Of a stretch of DNA of 64,000 nucleotides, positions 45,819 to 58,873 are shown one piece after another (position 1 is the first letter of the stretch; every line of letters begins with the position of its first letter). The stretch comes from Cymbidium sinense (lineage: Eukaryota; Streptophyta; Magnoliopsida; Asparagales; Orchidaceae). The stretch lies in contig CM038228.1 in the NCBI GenBank assembly GCA_021442155.1, positions 86,382,114-86,446,113 on the forward strand, given 5' to 3'. A program made the translations under genes and the position numbers. The notes under the pieces are model-generated. The model had not been told where the DNA came from, made no database searches, and saw only the letters and a list, made by a program, of their open reading frames with translations.

Positions 45819-48482
45819 AAAGACCATGTTTTGAAAATAATTCCATCAATCAATAAAAATCTGATTCCCTTTCATCCAAATCTTCTCTTCTTTCGAATCG
45901 TTATATGCTTGTCTTGAGAATCCGCCATGACGTGTTTAGGGTAGGTGTAAGAGTCCCCAAGGAGCATCCTATCCCTTCTCACAAAATAAACACAATCTCC
46001 CAGCACTATTAGAATAGGGGTGAAAAAACCCAAGAGGCATCCTCTTTTGACTAGCACAACTGAGTTACGTGTAAGAGTACCCCAGTGACATCCTTTCTTA
46101 GTGGAAATTTTGGTTGCCACCCATGGCACCATTTCACTAAATTTCTTAGCATGTTTTAAGGTAGGCATAAGAGTTTCCCAATGGCATCCTATTCATTTTA
46201 ACATGTGCACAACAACAAACACAAATCTTTTGTCTCAAGCTATTTTGATGTGGGAGCAAGCCCCCTATGGCACTCACTCATTAGCTACTCTAGGTCGGGT
46301 CTACATGTTACTTTGCTAGTATGTCACACCAGTGGTCATTTATCGGGCAGATGTTAGTCCCTGTGCTTTCTTCTTGACTTGATCATTGCAAACCAATGAG
46401 CGCCTTGTTAGTTCGATTGTCTTCACTGTTTAATCACTGATCTACCTCGTGTTGACTTTGTTTAAGAAGATGTGAGTCCTTGAGCTTTCTTCTTGAATTA
46501 GCCATCATGCACTAATTAGGTTGAGTCTATTCGAGGTTTAAGACAAGTCCCCTAGAGGCTCCTTTCCTCTTGACTACTTTTAAGTTGATATAAGTCCCCT
46601 AGTGGCATTCACTCAGTAGTCTCCCTAGGTCGGATAACCCCTGTCGAGCTGAAGATAGACTATCCTGACAATTAGTTTTGCAATAGGAGGGTGTGAGTCC
46701 CCGAGCATTCTTCCTACGATGATTGTTGCAAATCGACGGGCACCTTAGGTTGGTTGATGTTCGTTATACTGATAGAGACTCACCTGGTGGATACACCACT
46801 CTTGGCAGATGTGAGTCTCTGTGCTTTATCCTTAATTTTGCCACTGAATACCTATTTGATATATGACTAGCCATGTTAATCTCTCCAGGGTGTTGGATTA
46901 AGCCTTTAGTGGCCCCTCTCCCTACGGGCACTCTATTTGGATCACGTCTTTTGTGACCCCATTTAGACACTACCTAGGTTTCTTTTGGATTGGACAATCC
47001 CCCTTTCCTAGTGGCCACCACTATGGTTAGGGAATTTGTTCTACGTATGCATAGATTCTCCCTTGGTTTAGTAAATCTGAGATAGATCTAGGCTGATATA
47101 AGCTCCTTCTCAGTTTGATCCATAGCAAACCAACAGGGTCCACGTAAAAATAGACTAAATAAACAAACAAATTACTTTACTTGTGGATTAGGAATTCAAG
47201 CCCCCAAAGGCCCCTTTTTCTAAGTAGGCATCCTAACTTTAAGGGCAGTGTCAGCAGAACTCCCTATAGGAATTACCTAACTACCTGAGTTGAGATAAAT
47301 CCCTGAGTCGATTCTCACACCATAGTCACCCTTAAGTCAGGTTCAATCTATTTTGCCACAAGCAGGTTACCTCAGCAATCATTCCGCTTTAGAAGATATA
47401 AGACTATGACGCATTCTTTCTAGCATGACTATCACAAATCGAAGAAAAACCTTAGGTTGGGTTCATTTTGTTGCCCAAAAGCAACCAATCACCCTAGTGG
47501 TCTTTTTTAATGGAAGATGTGAGTCCCCAAGCTTTCTTCTCTTGAATTGATCATTGTAAACAGAAAGGCACTCCTTTGGTCAGATAGCTCTCCCATCAAT
47601 TGGGAAGCTATTCCCTTTATTTTAGTAAATATATGATAGGCTTAGGCTGATATAAGCTCCTTCTCGATATGATCCATCACAAATCAATGGAATCCATCAA
47701 AATAAACAAACAAAGAAAAATGAAATTAATCTTGACTATCTTTAAGCTAATTTAAGTCCCTCAACAACATTCACTCAATAGTCAGATCTAAGTCAAGTGG
47801 ACATATTACCTTGCTAATGTGTCGCCCTAGCGTTCTTTTGTAGTGGAAGATGTGAGTCCCCAAGCTTTCTTCCCTAAATTGATCATTGTACATTGAAAGG
47901 CATTCCCTTTGGTTAGATAGCCCTACTTTAGACTACCCCTTTGGATTGGTAAATCTGTAGTATAACAAGGCTACCATGGTCCCTACTTAGTGCAGTCCAA
48001 CACACTCTAATTGGATTCATAATCAAAACAAACTAAAAAAATTGAAATCAATCTTTGACTATATCTGAGCTGATTCAATCCCCCCAGTGACATTCACTCA
48101 ATAGTCAACCCTAGGTCGGGTTCGATCTGTTTCCTTGCCAATAGATCATCCCATCAACTAGTCCCTACTTTGGAGGATGTAAGTCTACTACGCTTTCTTC
48201 CTAGTATAGCTACTATACACCGAAAGGAATTTCCTTTGGTTGGATAGCCCTACTTTGGACTACCCCTTTGGATTGGTAAATCGGTAGTAGATCAAGTTCA
48301 TCATGTTCCCTACTCAGTGCAGTCCATTGCAAACCAACAGGACCCACCTCAAAATCAAAAATTTGAAACAAACATAATTAAATAAACAACAAATTGAAAC
48401 AAATTCAACCCAATTCCCTAATGGAATTTAATTAAAAAAAATCAAATTTCTCCTCGGTGAGACTCAAATCAAATCAAACCTC
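45819..48482. repeat. 3' region of E2 with diverged tandem repeats
   Basis: At 45925-46220 four units of about 70-90 bp share a GTAAGAGT...CAATGGCATCCTAT-like text, the complement of the units at 21095-21360 in E1. Further on, GATGTGAGTCCCCAAGCTTTC-like text recurs (about 46470, 46690, 46810, 47517, 47848). Larger units of about 330 bp, with one of about 560, are marked by AGTTTGATCCATAGCAAACC-like text near 47118, 47670, 47995 and 48325. No coding sequence is supported; short ORFs are chance. Confidence 0.6.
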
Positions 48483-48719
48483 TCATCCCCTCGATGAATG
48501 ACATGAACCTGCTTCCCTAGTGGAAAGTTCACTCATTCTATCCCTAGTAGAATCCTCCTTCTCTCTTATATCTTTGACATAAGTAGGGTCACATTGCATT
48601 AAGCTCTGGATTCCTTCTACAACTTGGGTTAGGAGTAGATTGTCTCTGTTAGTGCTTGTGATCATTCGGTGTTGTTGATTGTTTTGGTCAACACCAATAT
48701 GTGCGGTGTTCCTTGCCAA
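48483..48719 (-). CDS. Antisense open frame beside the 3' LTR of E2
   Basis: A 78-codon frame opposite to pol, ending TGA at 48483. It begins only at a TTG (48719), directly after an in-frame TGA that E1 shares. The first in-frame ATG is about 18 codons in. Hydrophilic, with a central STNRDNLLLTQVVEGIQSLM and a C-terminal STREAGSCHSSRG. The degenerate E1 copy keeps the same frame over most of its length. The 5' end lies 27 bp from the LTR, so transcription from inside the LTR in the antisense direction would be needed. It may be an extra ORF of the kind known from Tat elements, a downstream exon, or chance similarity between two related DNAs. Confidence 0.4.
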   Translation of the reverse strand: MARNTAHIGVDQNNQQHRMITSTNRDNLLLTQVVEGIQSLMQCDPTYVKDIREKEDSTRDRMSELSTREAGSCHSSRG

Positions 48720-49126
48720 TCACATCACACCTATTGGGCTCCCTTTGTTGACCTCATTTTTAGGATGAGCTCTCAACCCCTTCAACTTAGGCATAGGATT
48801 TCTCTTAGAATTTAAAAGATCCTTAGTCTTAAGGCACATCTAGTGATTAGGTGGACACTCAACTTAGCCCTAGAGACTTAGAAGAGTTAGCCATAGGAAT
48901 AAGTTATGCCTTAGGAGTGTTAGGAAACTTTGCCTACCCTATAGCTTGAACCAAAACCCCACACTTCCTTCCTTCAAGTCAAACTCTTAATCAAACAAAT
49001 ATCAAACCTAAATCAATTTTGGCTTAATTGATTTTTTCCAAACTCAAATCAATTCTACATGATTGAAATCCATGATTGAAACCTATGATTGAAACCCATG
49101 ATTGAAATTCCAAGCACAAAATATTT

Positions 49127-49480
49127 TCTAAGTCCTTTGATTCCTTCTCATGGACTTAGCCTAAATCAAATCAAATCACTACAAATTCAAGAAATTTTCT
49201 CACAACCCATTTATATTCTCATTTATATTCAAATATATAAATTAAATATAAATTCAAATCAATCAAACAAAATACAACAATCAAATCCAATGTTTAAAAA
49301 TCTTTCCTAAGTCACTTTGATTTTCTCTTAAGGACTTAGCCTATATCAAATCAAATCACTTCAAATCCTCAAAATTTTCTCATAACCCATTTATATTCTC
49401 TTTTATATTCACAAATATAAATGAAATATAAATTTAAACAACCAAAACCAACTACAAAAATCAAACTCAAAATCAATCAA
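49127..49480. repeat. 180-bp tandem repeat in L4, two units
   Basis: The phrase CCCATTTATATTCTC...ATATAAATnAAATATAAAT occurs near 49208 and 49388, 180 bp apart, with CTTAGCCTA-type flanks as in L3. Confidence 0.8.
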
Positions 49481-49789
49481 AATTCAACATAAGCCTTTCA
49501 ACTCAAAATTTTGAACTTAGCCAAATTAATTTCAAATCAAGCCAAATCCTTGATTTATCTTCATGATTCAATCAATCCTACAATCATGAATCCAAGTATA
49601 AATACAAACTTCAATCACCAAATCAAAACTCAATTCAAAAATCAAACCCAACTCAAACTCATGTTCACCCTTTGAACTTGAAATTGTCAAATGAATCTAA
49701 ACCAATTTCACTTCAAATCTCTTGCAAATGGATTTATATTTTAATCATAAGTCCATATGTGAGCTCAATCAAACTTAAATCAAGCTTTG

Positions 49790-50640
49790 ACCAAGCCATT
49801 TGACCCACTTAGGCTCACTTGACCCTAAAGTGACCTGATGAGCCAAATTCTAATCCTAACCAAATTGGATTGAACTAAGCTCATCTAAACCTCTCATCAT
49901 GATCAAAAATCATCATGACATGATCAATCACCCAAATTGGGTCAAACCAAGTCAAACTTAAGGGTTGACCAAGTCAACACCTAGCCAAAATGAAACCCAA
50001 CATAGCCAAAATCCACCATAGGATAAATTGATTGAAACTGTTGACCTAAGTTTATTCATGACCAATGTTTGAATTTGACCAAGTCAACATTTGACCCTAA
50101 CATAGCCCAATTGGCCAGTTGACCCAAGATGACCCAACTTGACCTAAAAAGTCAAAATGTGTCAAAACTTGATCGAAGCCAAATTAATTGAAACCAATGG
50201 GTCAAGTTCATTCCAAATCACTTGTTGAACTTGACCAAAATCTCAATTGGCCAACTAGACCTAACCTAGCCCAATTGACCTTGAACCCAACTTGACCTAA
50301 AGGGTCATTTTGAGCCAAATTCAAACTTAACCAAAATTGATTAAAAATAAAGATACCAATCCGTTTCATATGACCAATCAAACATGAACCTACCCATGAC
50401 CTAGCTCAAAGAGGTCAAATGGGTCAAATTAGTCAACTTGCCCCATTTGACCTAAATGAATGAAATGAACCAAATTCAAACCTAAACCAGATTGAACCAA
50501 ACCAAAGCCACCAAAACATTTCAAATGGTCATATGAACTTGACCAACCTTTGGATTGACCCAATTTGATCATTTGGTCAACTTGACCCATGTTGACCTAT
50601 TTTGACCTAAATGGGTAAACATGAGCCAAATCACATCAAA
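49790..50640. repeat. TTGACC-rich tract of L4
   Basis: Dense TTGACC/GGTCAA words (for example CATGTTGACCTATTTTGACC near 50590), collinear with the tracts of the other LTRs. Confidence 0.75.
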
Positions 50641-53600
50641 CCAACTCTAAATTCAATGATACTTGGCCAAACCTATTTTCTCATCATACCAAACATGCTC
50701 AAATTGAAATCAAGGTTAAATGACCATTTCACCCCTAGGCCATAGGGTAAATTTTGACTAAATTCAAATAAAATTTGGTTAAATCCTTTCCATAACCACT
50801 TGGCACTCTCTTAGTGGATCAAGTGAACACTAGGGAGTGTGGTGTACCCAACCCAATGGGTTTGGGTCAGCCTAACCTAGCCAAATGGCCAAATCAACCA
50901 CATGCCTTGAAATGGGGCACATGGAATCCTCCTTACACTCAATTCAAGCACATGTGAAGTTCACCATTCCACTCCCTAGCCAAAATTGAATTCAAGGACA
51001 TCTTAAATGGCCTAACAAACCCACTCCTTGTGGTCAATTGGATCAAAATGGCAAGGCATTGCTCGGTCATTTAATTGCTAAAGGGGGAGTTATACTCCCT
51101 CTAATTCAACAAAATTTTCACTTACCCTCAGTCGATTGAAGCATAGGGAGTCTAAAGCCTTAAAGCTTCCAGAGAGTTTGAAACTTGATTTTCTCAATTT
51201 TCATCACTTGAAAATAGGGGAGCTCCACTGCAAATTGAACTTACTCCATACTCAACATCAACCCAATTCCTTCTTCAAGCAACATCAAAGGACCAAGTCA
51301 AGTTCACTAAGCTATTTTCCAAGCTCCAAAGGAAAAGGAGGAGTGCCCTATACCAAAGCTAAGCTCAAGACAAAGGGGAGTTAGTCTCTAGAAGCAACCA
51401 CTCAATCTGAAGACCCCAAACTTTCAGCAAAGCTTCATCTCAACTAGACAAAGCATCTCCAAGGAAATCGTGCACCGATGGTCACCTCCGATGAGGTATG
51501 CCACTTTTTTGAGCTCAATCTAGCCATGGTTTGGTCCTTTGTGAAGAGAAGTTTTATGCCTTGAGATTTTAGCCATTAAATTTGATCTAGGTTGCATGTT
51601 GATAGTGTGGGTTCATTTTCAATCCAATCCGAGCTCAATTGAGCTCGGATCTACTCTCTAAAAGTGGACGGTCTCCATTTATCACAGAGAAGAATAGGGA
51701 TGAAACTCTGATCGTCCATCCACGCATTTTGGATGGGTGGCCATGATTAAATCCATATAGATCCATGGATTAATCCATTAGATCCAAGACTTTAACCCAT
51801 CCCGATCCTGGGGTGGGTGAAAACTTACATGCCATTGATGTGGCACTATGATGTGATAGCTTTATTATCCAATGCCGCGTTTGCATGCCGTCTCATGGCA
51901 ACATGGGATTAAATACTTAATTAGGCTTATTTAATGTTCTAATTAATTAAGGAAACTTCAAATATTCATTTTTAAGCCTAGAAAAATTAGAAAAATATAA
52001 AATAAATTGCATTGGATAGATAATTGCAAATAGGATATTAAAATTAATTTTAATTAATTTTGAAAAGTTATTTTCTCAAAATTTGAGTTTTATTGGGAAT
52101 GTCATTCTGCTAATTACCCACTAATTACTCCCAATTTAATCCTAAACTTATAGAATTATAGGGATGACCTTTCTTGAGATTTATTGGTGGCTTAATTAAA
52201 GAAATTGCTTGATTAATTCTTGACTACCCCCTTTATGTAATTAAGCTTAATTAAGGATATAATTAGTGGTTTAACTCTCCCATTGAGTCAATTAAGTTTT
52301 GATTAAGTGAATGTGAGGTTTAAGGAATAATTTTGGGATACTTCCCTTAAGATATTCTCTAAACTCCCTCTTCTACCTTAATCCATCCTTAATTAAGGGT
52401 TAATTCACTAATTACTCTCTTAATTAATTTCATAAAATTATAAAACTTTCCAGAACATGATTAATCTATCTTAGGTAGATGATTAGGTGTTCAAGAGCCT
52501 AAGTACAACTTGAAAAATCAAAATCCAACTCACATGTGCGAGAGGGGTTATGTAATTACTAAAGTTAAACCCCTTAGTTTAATTAATCATTAATCATGAG
52601 CCAAATTGCATTAGGCCCCTTTCTTCCTAGGTGCATTGAAAATTTAAATTCTTTGTGAGATTTTATGCCATCTCATTGGCTCTTAATTATTTGGCTAGTC
52701 ATGCTAAGGTGGTATAGGTGAGGGATAATTAACATGCTTAATTCATACCTTAACCTAACCAAATCATAAAATTGATCTAATCATCTAAAAAATAAATTAA
52801 AACAACAAACATATGTGGGAATGGATTAGGAATAGGAAACTCACCTCACATTTCTCAAATTAAATCAAACTCAAGACAAAATCAAACCTTCTTTAAAAAA
52901 TAATTTGATTTAATTTAAGCTTTCTTATTTCATAAGATTATCTTTTGGAATTAATTAGGGTGAATGTGTTTACATGCTTTCATAATTTTAGTTCCTTCCC
53001 AACATGCTAAATGTGTATGTCATATAAATTTCATGCATCCTTGCTATGCAAAAATAAAATTAAAAATAAAATATTTCTTTTATGCCAAATTGCATGTTTT
53101 GGCTAAAATAGAAATATGAGTGGCTATTTTCACTATTAAATCCAAATTATTTTCAAAATATATGAATCAATTCTCAAAACTAAAAGTGTGCTACTTATAT
53201 TTTTTTTTATAAGCTTGCATCTGAGGAAAAATATAAGGATGTGCTAAGGGTAGCTTTCCTTTTCTCTCTTTTAGCATAGTTTTGAATAGGATTTGGCAAG
53301 GTGTATGGTTCATTTGAAAAGAGCACAACACTTGCTTAATCTCATTCATATTCACCCCTATGCTATTACTTAAGAAGGATATCTACACTTGTACATATAA
53401 ATTGCATAAACAAATCAAATAAACAAATACAAACTTTTTGCACCTTTCTTTTCCATTCATTTCTTTTGTACATATGCTTGTATTTAAGGAAAGTGGTATA
53501 TAAGTCTGGAAAACCCTAGGGTTGCGAGGCTTTAAGTAGCCCTAAGTAGGTTTTATACCTTACACCCCTGGTTAACAATGGCACTGCACTCACTTATGCC

Positions 53601-56182
53601 TTTCATACATACATTTGTTCATGTGAAAATGGATAAGAAAACCTCTTTTCTACTTAATGAAAATCATGCATCATAAAGCATTCAAAGTTTCTTAAGTAAC
53701 TCATTTAGAATTCATCATAAAGAGTGCTAAACATTCTCATCTGTATGTATAGATATTCTTAGGATTTATTCATATGCATGTTATACATGTTGGGAAAGAA
53801 ATGAAGTGATGTGTGTTTTGTAATCTTAATTCACTTTACTTAATCTTAAGATGCCTTTCTTTTTGAATAGGTTTGTTTAGAGTTCATCTAAACTTAGGAT
53901 TAATTAAAACACATAATAATACATTCACTAAACAAAACTAAACTTGAATATACTTTAGAAGTTACTTAAGGTAAGGAAGGAAAGAGAAGTCATCTTCTCT
54001 TTTCCCTTCTCTTTACAACTTGGTAATTAAGTAAGATTCACTTAAACCAAATCAAAAATACAAAATAAAATCAACCCTAGTAAAATAACTTAAATGAAAC
54101 CATCCTCTAAGTTGAACACTTTCACACTTAGAAAATACAAACCCTAAAGCCATAGTTAAGCACACCACACAAACCTTTTAAAGCACACACATTATACTAA
54201 GTCACCATTTCTACCTTTAGGTTAGGGCAGTGCATAATTTGATGTTTGATATTATTTTATGATATATTTTTTAGTCTGTATGTTAGGGTGAATGTGCATA
54301 GAATGAATGGTAGGGTGATTTAGTCTAATCATTATCTTCTACAGAGGATTGTGCTTAAGGGGAATATAATAACTACTTTTAACTTGTGTTATACCCCAAG
54401 CATAATCCACTTGGACTTAGTCACCCATGTGTGGGGTGCTAAGTCTAATATACATGCTTGAGATTTGTATGGTTTGTTTACCTAATCTCTATTTTGCAGG
54501 TGTTAGTTAGATTTACTTTTCCTTTTCATGTAATTTGGCAAATTAGGATTTTTGGAATGATTGCTATGGGGGATTAGGATGAGCATTGGTCATAAGATCT
54601 CATCTTATGAACCATGTGAAGCCTTTGGAGCAACCACATTCCAACCATCCAAAAAAAAAGAACCAAATAAAGAACAAAAGAATAAAAAGAAGAAATAAGA
54701 AAAGAAGAATGAAGACCCCCATAACATGAATTCCTTTTTGTAATTCATTTGCAACCCGGGTTGTATAAGGGTAGAGCTCTACTACCCAATTTGTTTTCAT
54801 GTTTGTGCGGTGGTGCTTGACCACAAATGGCCTTTTATTCTTTCACGTTAGCTTTATAAATTGATTGATGATTTGTTTATCTTGTGCATTAAGATATCAT
54901 GTTTTCCTAGTTCCTTCCTTGCTTTATGTATGGCATGGATGTGGATTAGGATCTTAGGGAAAAATAAATCTTCTACCAAATTAATCAACTCAAAATTAAA
55001 AATAAAGAACTCATAACCTCATTTAAATCTTAAGTTAAAACAACCAAGATAAAAGAATTAGCAACCCTTTAGTTGGATGAGTATTTCTTTTATAACATCA
55101 TGCATAAAAAGCATCTTGTTTCACTCTTGATTTGAGGGCTTCCACATTTACCGTGAGAAACTGGTTTGACCTGAGAGCCATGGTGGAAACACACCTCCTC
55201 TTTCATTGATTTTGGCCAATAATCTTTCTCATGCATTAGGCATATGAATCCTATAAGCCTGAGTCAAATGATTATCCAAAATAAAAAATATAATATGATT
55301 TGCATTAGGTTTAGATCATTTGTCATGCCCTTACATGATCTAGTCTCTTAGGGAGTGAGTTTAAAGACTTAGTCTCTTTCTAAATTAAAAATAACTTTAC
55401 TATCTTGCATAAAGCATAAGACTTGCTTACATGTATTTAAAATCGTAGGAGGAGTTAGTTGGTGGCCACCCCTAGGCGATTGTAAGTCCAAGCAGGCAGG
55501 TGGTTTATCCTCTCTTATGGAGGTAAACTAAATACCCATTTTCACCTTAGATTTAGGTCGTGCTTTTGGCCCTCGCCAAAGCTCCCTAGATTTAGGTTCT
55601 AAGGTTGCTTTGCCCTTTACGAGCCCTAAGCATAAATCTTCACTTTTTACTCATTTCCATGACCTTGTATTATGGAATTATAAGCCCTAAATTTCTAATA
55701 AAATTATAACTTAAATAAATTAATTTAATTTCAAAAATGTAAATCCGAACCATAGGGTAGTTTGGGATACTTACTAGGCTTCCTAGTATCTTAAGCATCT
55801 CCTACTTATTTTTATTTGGCTTCGATAAGAACTCCCTCCTCTTGATCGATCTCACTTGATTTTCTAAAAATAAACCAATCGATTAATAGTCCTAACCTAT
55901 TGAAATCTTTGGAGACAATGATCATTTACCTTAATCGAGAGTATTCCTAAGGAATCCTTTTCCTTAGGATGTAATTAACTACGGGGGCTTGCCCGTGTAG
56001 GGAACTTAACGAATCTAATTTAAAATAAACTCTGCTTTAGTTTTTCATGTAAAGTAGGGGAAGAATCTCTAGTACATCATCCCGCAGACTCATAAGTTCT
56101 TAAGTGTCCTTATTTAGGTGATTAGGTCCATTGTAAGGTGATGACTTCTCTCTTTCGAGATAGTACACCTCTCCCTTGATGT

Positions 56183-57549
56183 CCATATGAAATCTTTGCT
56201 TAAAGTATTTAATGTATTTAATTATATATATATATAAAGAAAATAAGATAAGATGAAATATTTGGTTAAAAATATAAAATAGTGAAATAATAATTTTAAA
56301 CAACTTGTTCTTTATTAATATATGCCAATCTTCACTTTTTTTTTTCTTTGAAATAAAATTGTTGCATATATTTATGATCAAATGTTGCACACTTTTGCGG
56401 ATTTGCCTTACAAAGCTGCATTAATAGCCATTTTCATAGATTTTTTACACTAGATTATATCCATATAAACTCATGATTATATTTTTTTTTCCCTAGAAGA
56501 AGAATTGTTAACTTTACAAAGCTATTGGCAAAAATAAAGATGACATTTATCCAAAATTATATAAAATTTATAAAGGCTCTACACCCTTAGTTTATCATAG
56601 AGTGAATAGATTATAAAACATTTCTTATTTGAAATTTGGGTCATATTAAAATAATGTCAATGATAATGATAATGACAATGAATGTGAATTTTTATTACAA
56701 TAAAGGAGGTGTTAACCCCATTTTCCACTAAAATGATATGCTTAGTGTATTATTTTAGGAGTGGGATATTCCTTTGATGTTGAAGATTAATAAATTATTA
56801 TTTAATGAGTGGGATATTCTTTCAAATAAATTATTTGTAAACAACCAGGGTGTTTATGATCAATTTCATTACTTTTATTTTCCAACAACCTATGTTTTAA
56901 AAATCAAATTGGGTTAGACTAACTAGTCCAACCAAATCTACCATGAATTGATTCTTTGACTGATTTGGTCTTGGTCCAAGAAAGCCTATACATAAAACTA
57001 AAGTTGATCTGTTGAGATAGCATGATTTTTGAAAAATCGTAATACAAATTTTTAAATATTTTTAATTTAAAGAGATAACTAGAAAAACATTGCCATTCTT
57101 GAGTTACAAGCCTGGACCAAAAAGTGCAGGGTTACATTAAGTATTTGATAGTTAATGTTAAACTTGTAAAAAAAATGTTGACATTAATCCTTTAATACAT
57201 TTTGTCAAGGCTAGGATATTCCTTGGAAGCTACAAGTTGTATGACCTAAATATAATGAAAAGTGTGTAAAAGCTCATGAACTAGCACTTGGGTGTAGTAT
57301 TAAATAAACAAGAGTTCCTAAATTAATTTAAACAAGTGTCTATGAAACTAGAATTCAAATAGATATTTATAATATATGTACTTTTATAAGTGAATTAATA
57401 GGATTAATCGATATTATGGTTCATAGAAAGATAAATATCTTATGCATTCAAGAAAGTAAATGGGTTAGGAAAAAGGCCAAGAAGATTAATAATTTAGGTT
57501 ATAAAATTTGATATTCACATAAAAGTCGTACTAGAAATAGTGTAAGTGT

Positions 57550-57584
<35 letters not shown>

Positions 57585-58873
57585 TTTAAGAATAATATTG
57601 TGAAAATAAATAAAATTAGAAATAGAAGAAATATAGCTTTAAAGATTACTAATGATGTTATGATTATTAATATTATAAGTGTTTATGCTCCTCAAGTAAG
57701 TTTGGATGTATGTTTAAAAGAAATTTAGAATGACCTAGAAGGATTAATACAAAGGGTGCCTCTTTAAGAAAGAGTATTTATTAGAATATATCTAAATGGA
57801 CATATTATAAAATAATAAAAGACTTTAAAAGCATTCATGATGGCTATGAATTTAGAGTGACTAATGAAGAATGTAAAACTATATTAGATTTTGATTTGAC
57901 TTATGAATTTGTAATTATTAATACTTTTTTTAAGAAAAAAAAGAAACATGTTATCACTTAGAATAAACCTACTAAACTATAAATTGATTATTTCTTTTAA
58001 TGAATATCAATCATCTAGATTATAAGGATTATAAGGATATTTTGGATGAAAATTTAAGTATCCAAGATCAACTACTAGTTTTAAATTTTAAGGTGAAAGA
58101 TTAAAAGTTAAAAAAAAATAAAATAAGTCATTATCCTAGGATTATATGGGGGTACTTGAAGAAAACTAAAATTATTTTTAAGAGTAAACTATAAGGTCAT
58201 AACATTTAGGATGTGCATTTAAAAGCTAATATTATGTGAGAAAGATAATAAGTGATATTAAGTAAGTTGCAAAAAAAATGTACTTGGAGAATCAACGAAA
58301 AAATACCAAATTAGAAAAACAAATAGTTGATGATGAAGCTAAAATGTGAGATAAAAGATCAATAGTAAAACATTTCACTCTAAAAATTGATTTAAATGTA
58401 ATATCTCAAAAATGTAAGAAAAATATAGAATGACCTATAGGGATTCTAAATAAGTAATATATGATGTAAAGAATTTGGTATTTAGTAATCCATATAATAG
58501 GTTGAATCTAAAGAGGGTGAAAGATATATGTATAAGTTAACCAAACAAGAAGAAAAGAAAGTAAATATTTAGTTTAAGTGAAGTGCATTAAGAATGAAGA
58601 TCAAAAATTATTTTTTTAGAATAAGATATTTAGCATCGGTTGATGAGATATTTTGATAAGAAAAAAGGCTAAGAAGATAATCACAAATTTAGCATTTTTT
58701 ACTTTTGTAAGGGTGTATTTCACTTTAAAAAATAGTGATAAATATTTTTAATGTAATATTAACTATTTTGTTGTTAGTTAAGTAAATATTTAAGTTTAAG
58801 TGTTTATTGTATTTAACTATATATATACAAAGAAAAAATGATAAGATGAAATATTTAATTAAAATATAAAATA
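56183..58873. mobile_element. Island X2, shorter relative of X1
   Basis: The left part (56281-56640) matches 6012-6270 and the right part (56822-58830) matches 9175-10970 in the same orientation. The copia and SINE part of X1 is missing. It is flanked by an imperfect direct repeat of about 65-70 bp: 56213-56284 and 58808-58873 (both GTATTTAA...ATAAGATGAAATATTT...ATATAAAATAG). It lies between the truncated end of L4 and an inverted LTR piece. Confidence 0.7.
57180..58700 (+). pseudogene. LINE (L1-type) endonuclease remnant in X2
   Basis: Translation shows MVHRKINILCIQESKWVRKK and NNLGYKI (about 57415-57510), the start of the endonuclease domain. A (TA)n tract (57556-57586) follows. Then come IISVYAPQVSLDVCLKEI, LEGLIQRVPL and RVFIRIYLNGH (about 57665-57800); the Asp of the usual GDFN(G) motif is lost. 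HDGYEFRVTNEECKTI and FVIINTFFKKKKK follow at about 57835-57950, and QLLVLNFKVKD and YPRI continue to about 58150. X1 lacks the middle segment. Frames are broken in many places and no RT core is seen. Confidence 0.8.

Larger units (their letters stand above)
28871..48745 (+). mobile_element. Element E2: Tat/Ogre-like Ty3/gypsy internal region, split by a solo LTR
   Basis: Order on the plus strand: leader ORF remnants, gag (30621-32300), protease (32870-33400), linker, RT (34690-35420), RNase H (35440-35940), archaeal-type RNase H (broken at 36091/44122), integrase (44711-45818), 3' region (45819-48745), then the 3' LTR at 48746. The internal length without the 8035-bp nested insertion and target duplication is close to 11.8 kb. 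With two LTRs of about 7.5 kb an intact copy would be near 27 kb (inference). Many stops and frameshifts make it inactive. No primer binding site was recognised. Confidence 0.85.
48746..56182 (+). mobile_element. 3' LTR of element E2 (L4), about 7.4 kb
   Basis: Starts TGTTGACC at 48746, exactly as the solo LTR does, after CTATTGGGCTCCCTT. Collinear with L3 throughout but with two units of the 180-bp repeat (about 49127-49480) where L3 has five, which accounts for most of the length difference. The TTGACC-rich tract is at 49790-50640, the leader at about 51300-51780, a weak GC block at 51830-51905, and a GAA-rich tract at 54650-54712. Similarity stops at about 56182, some 120 bp before the LTR end, where island X2 begins. 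No coding sequence is supported. Confidence 0.88.
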
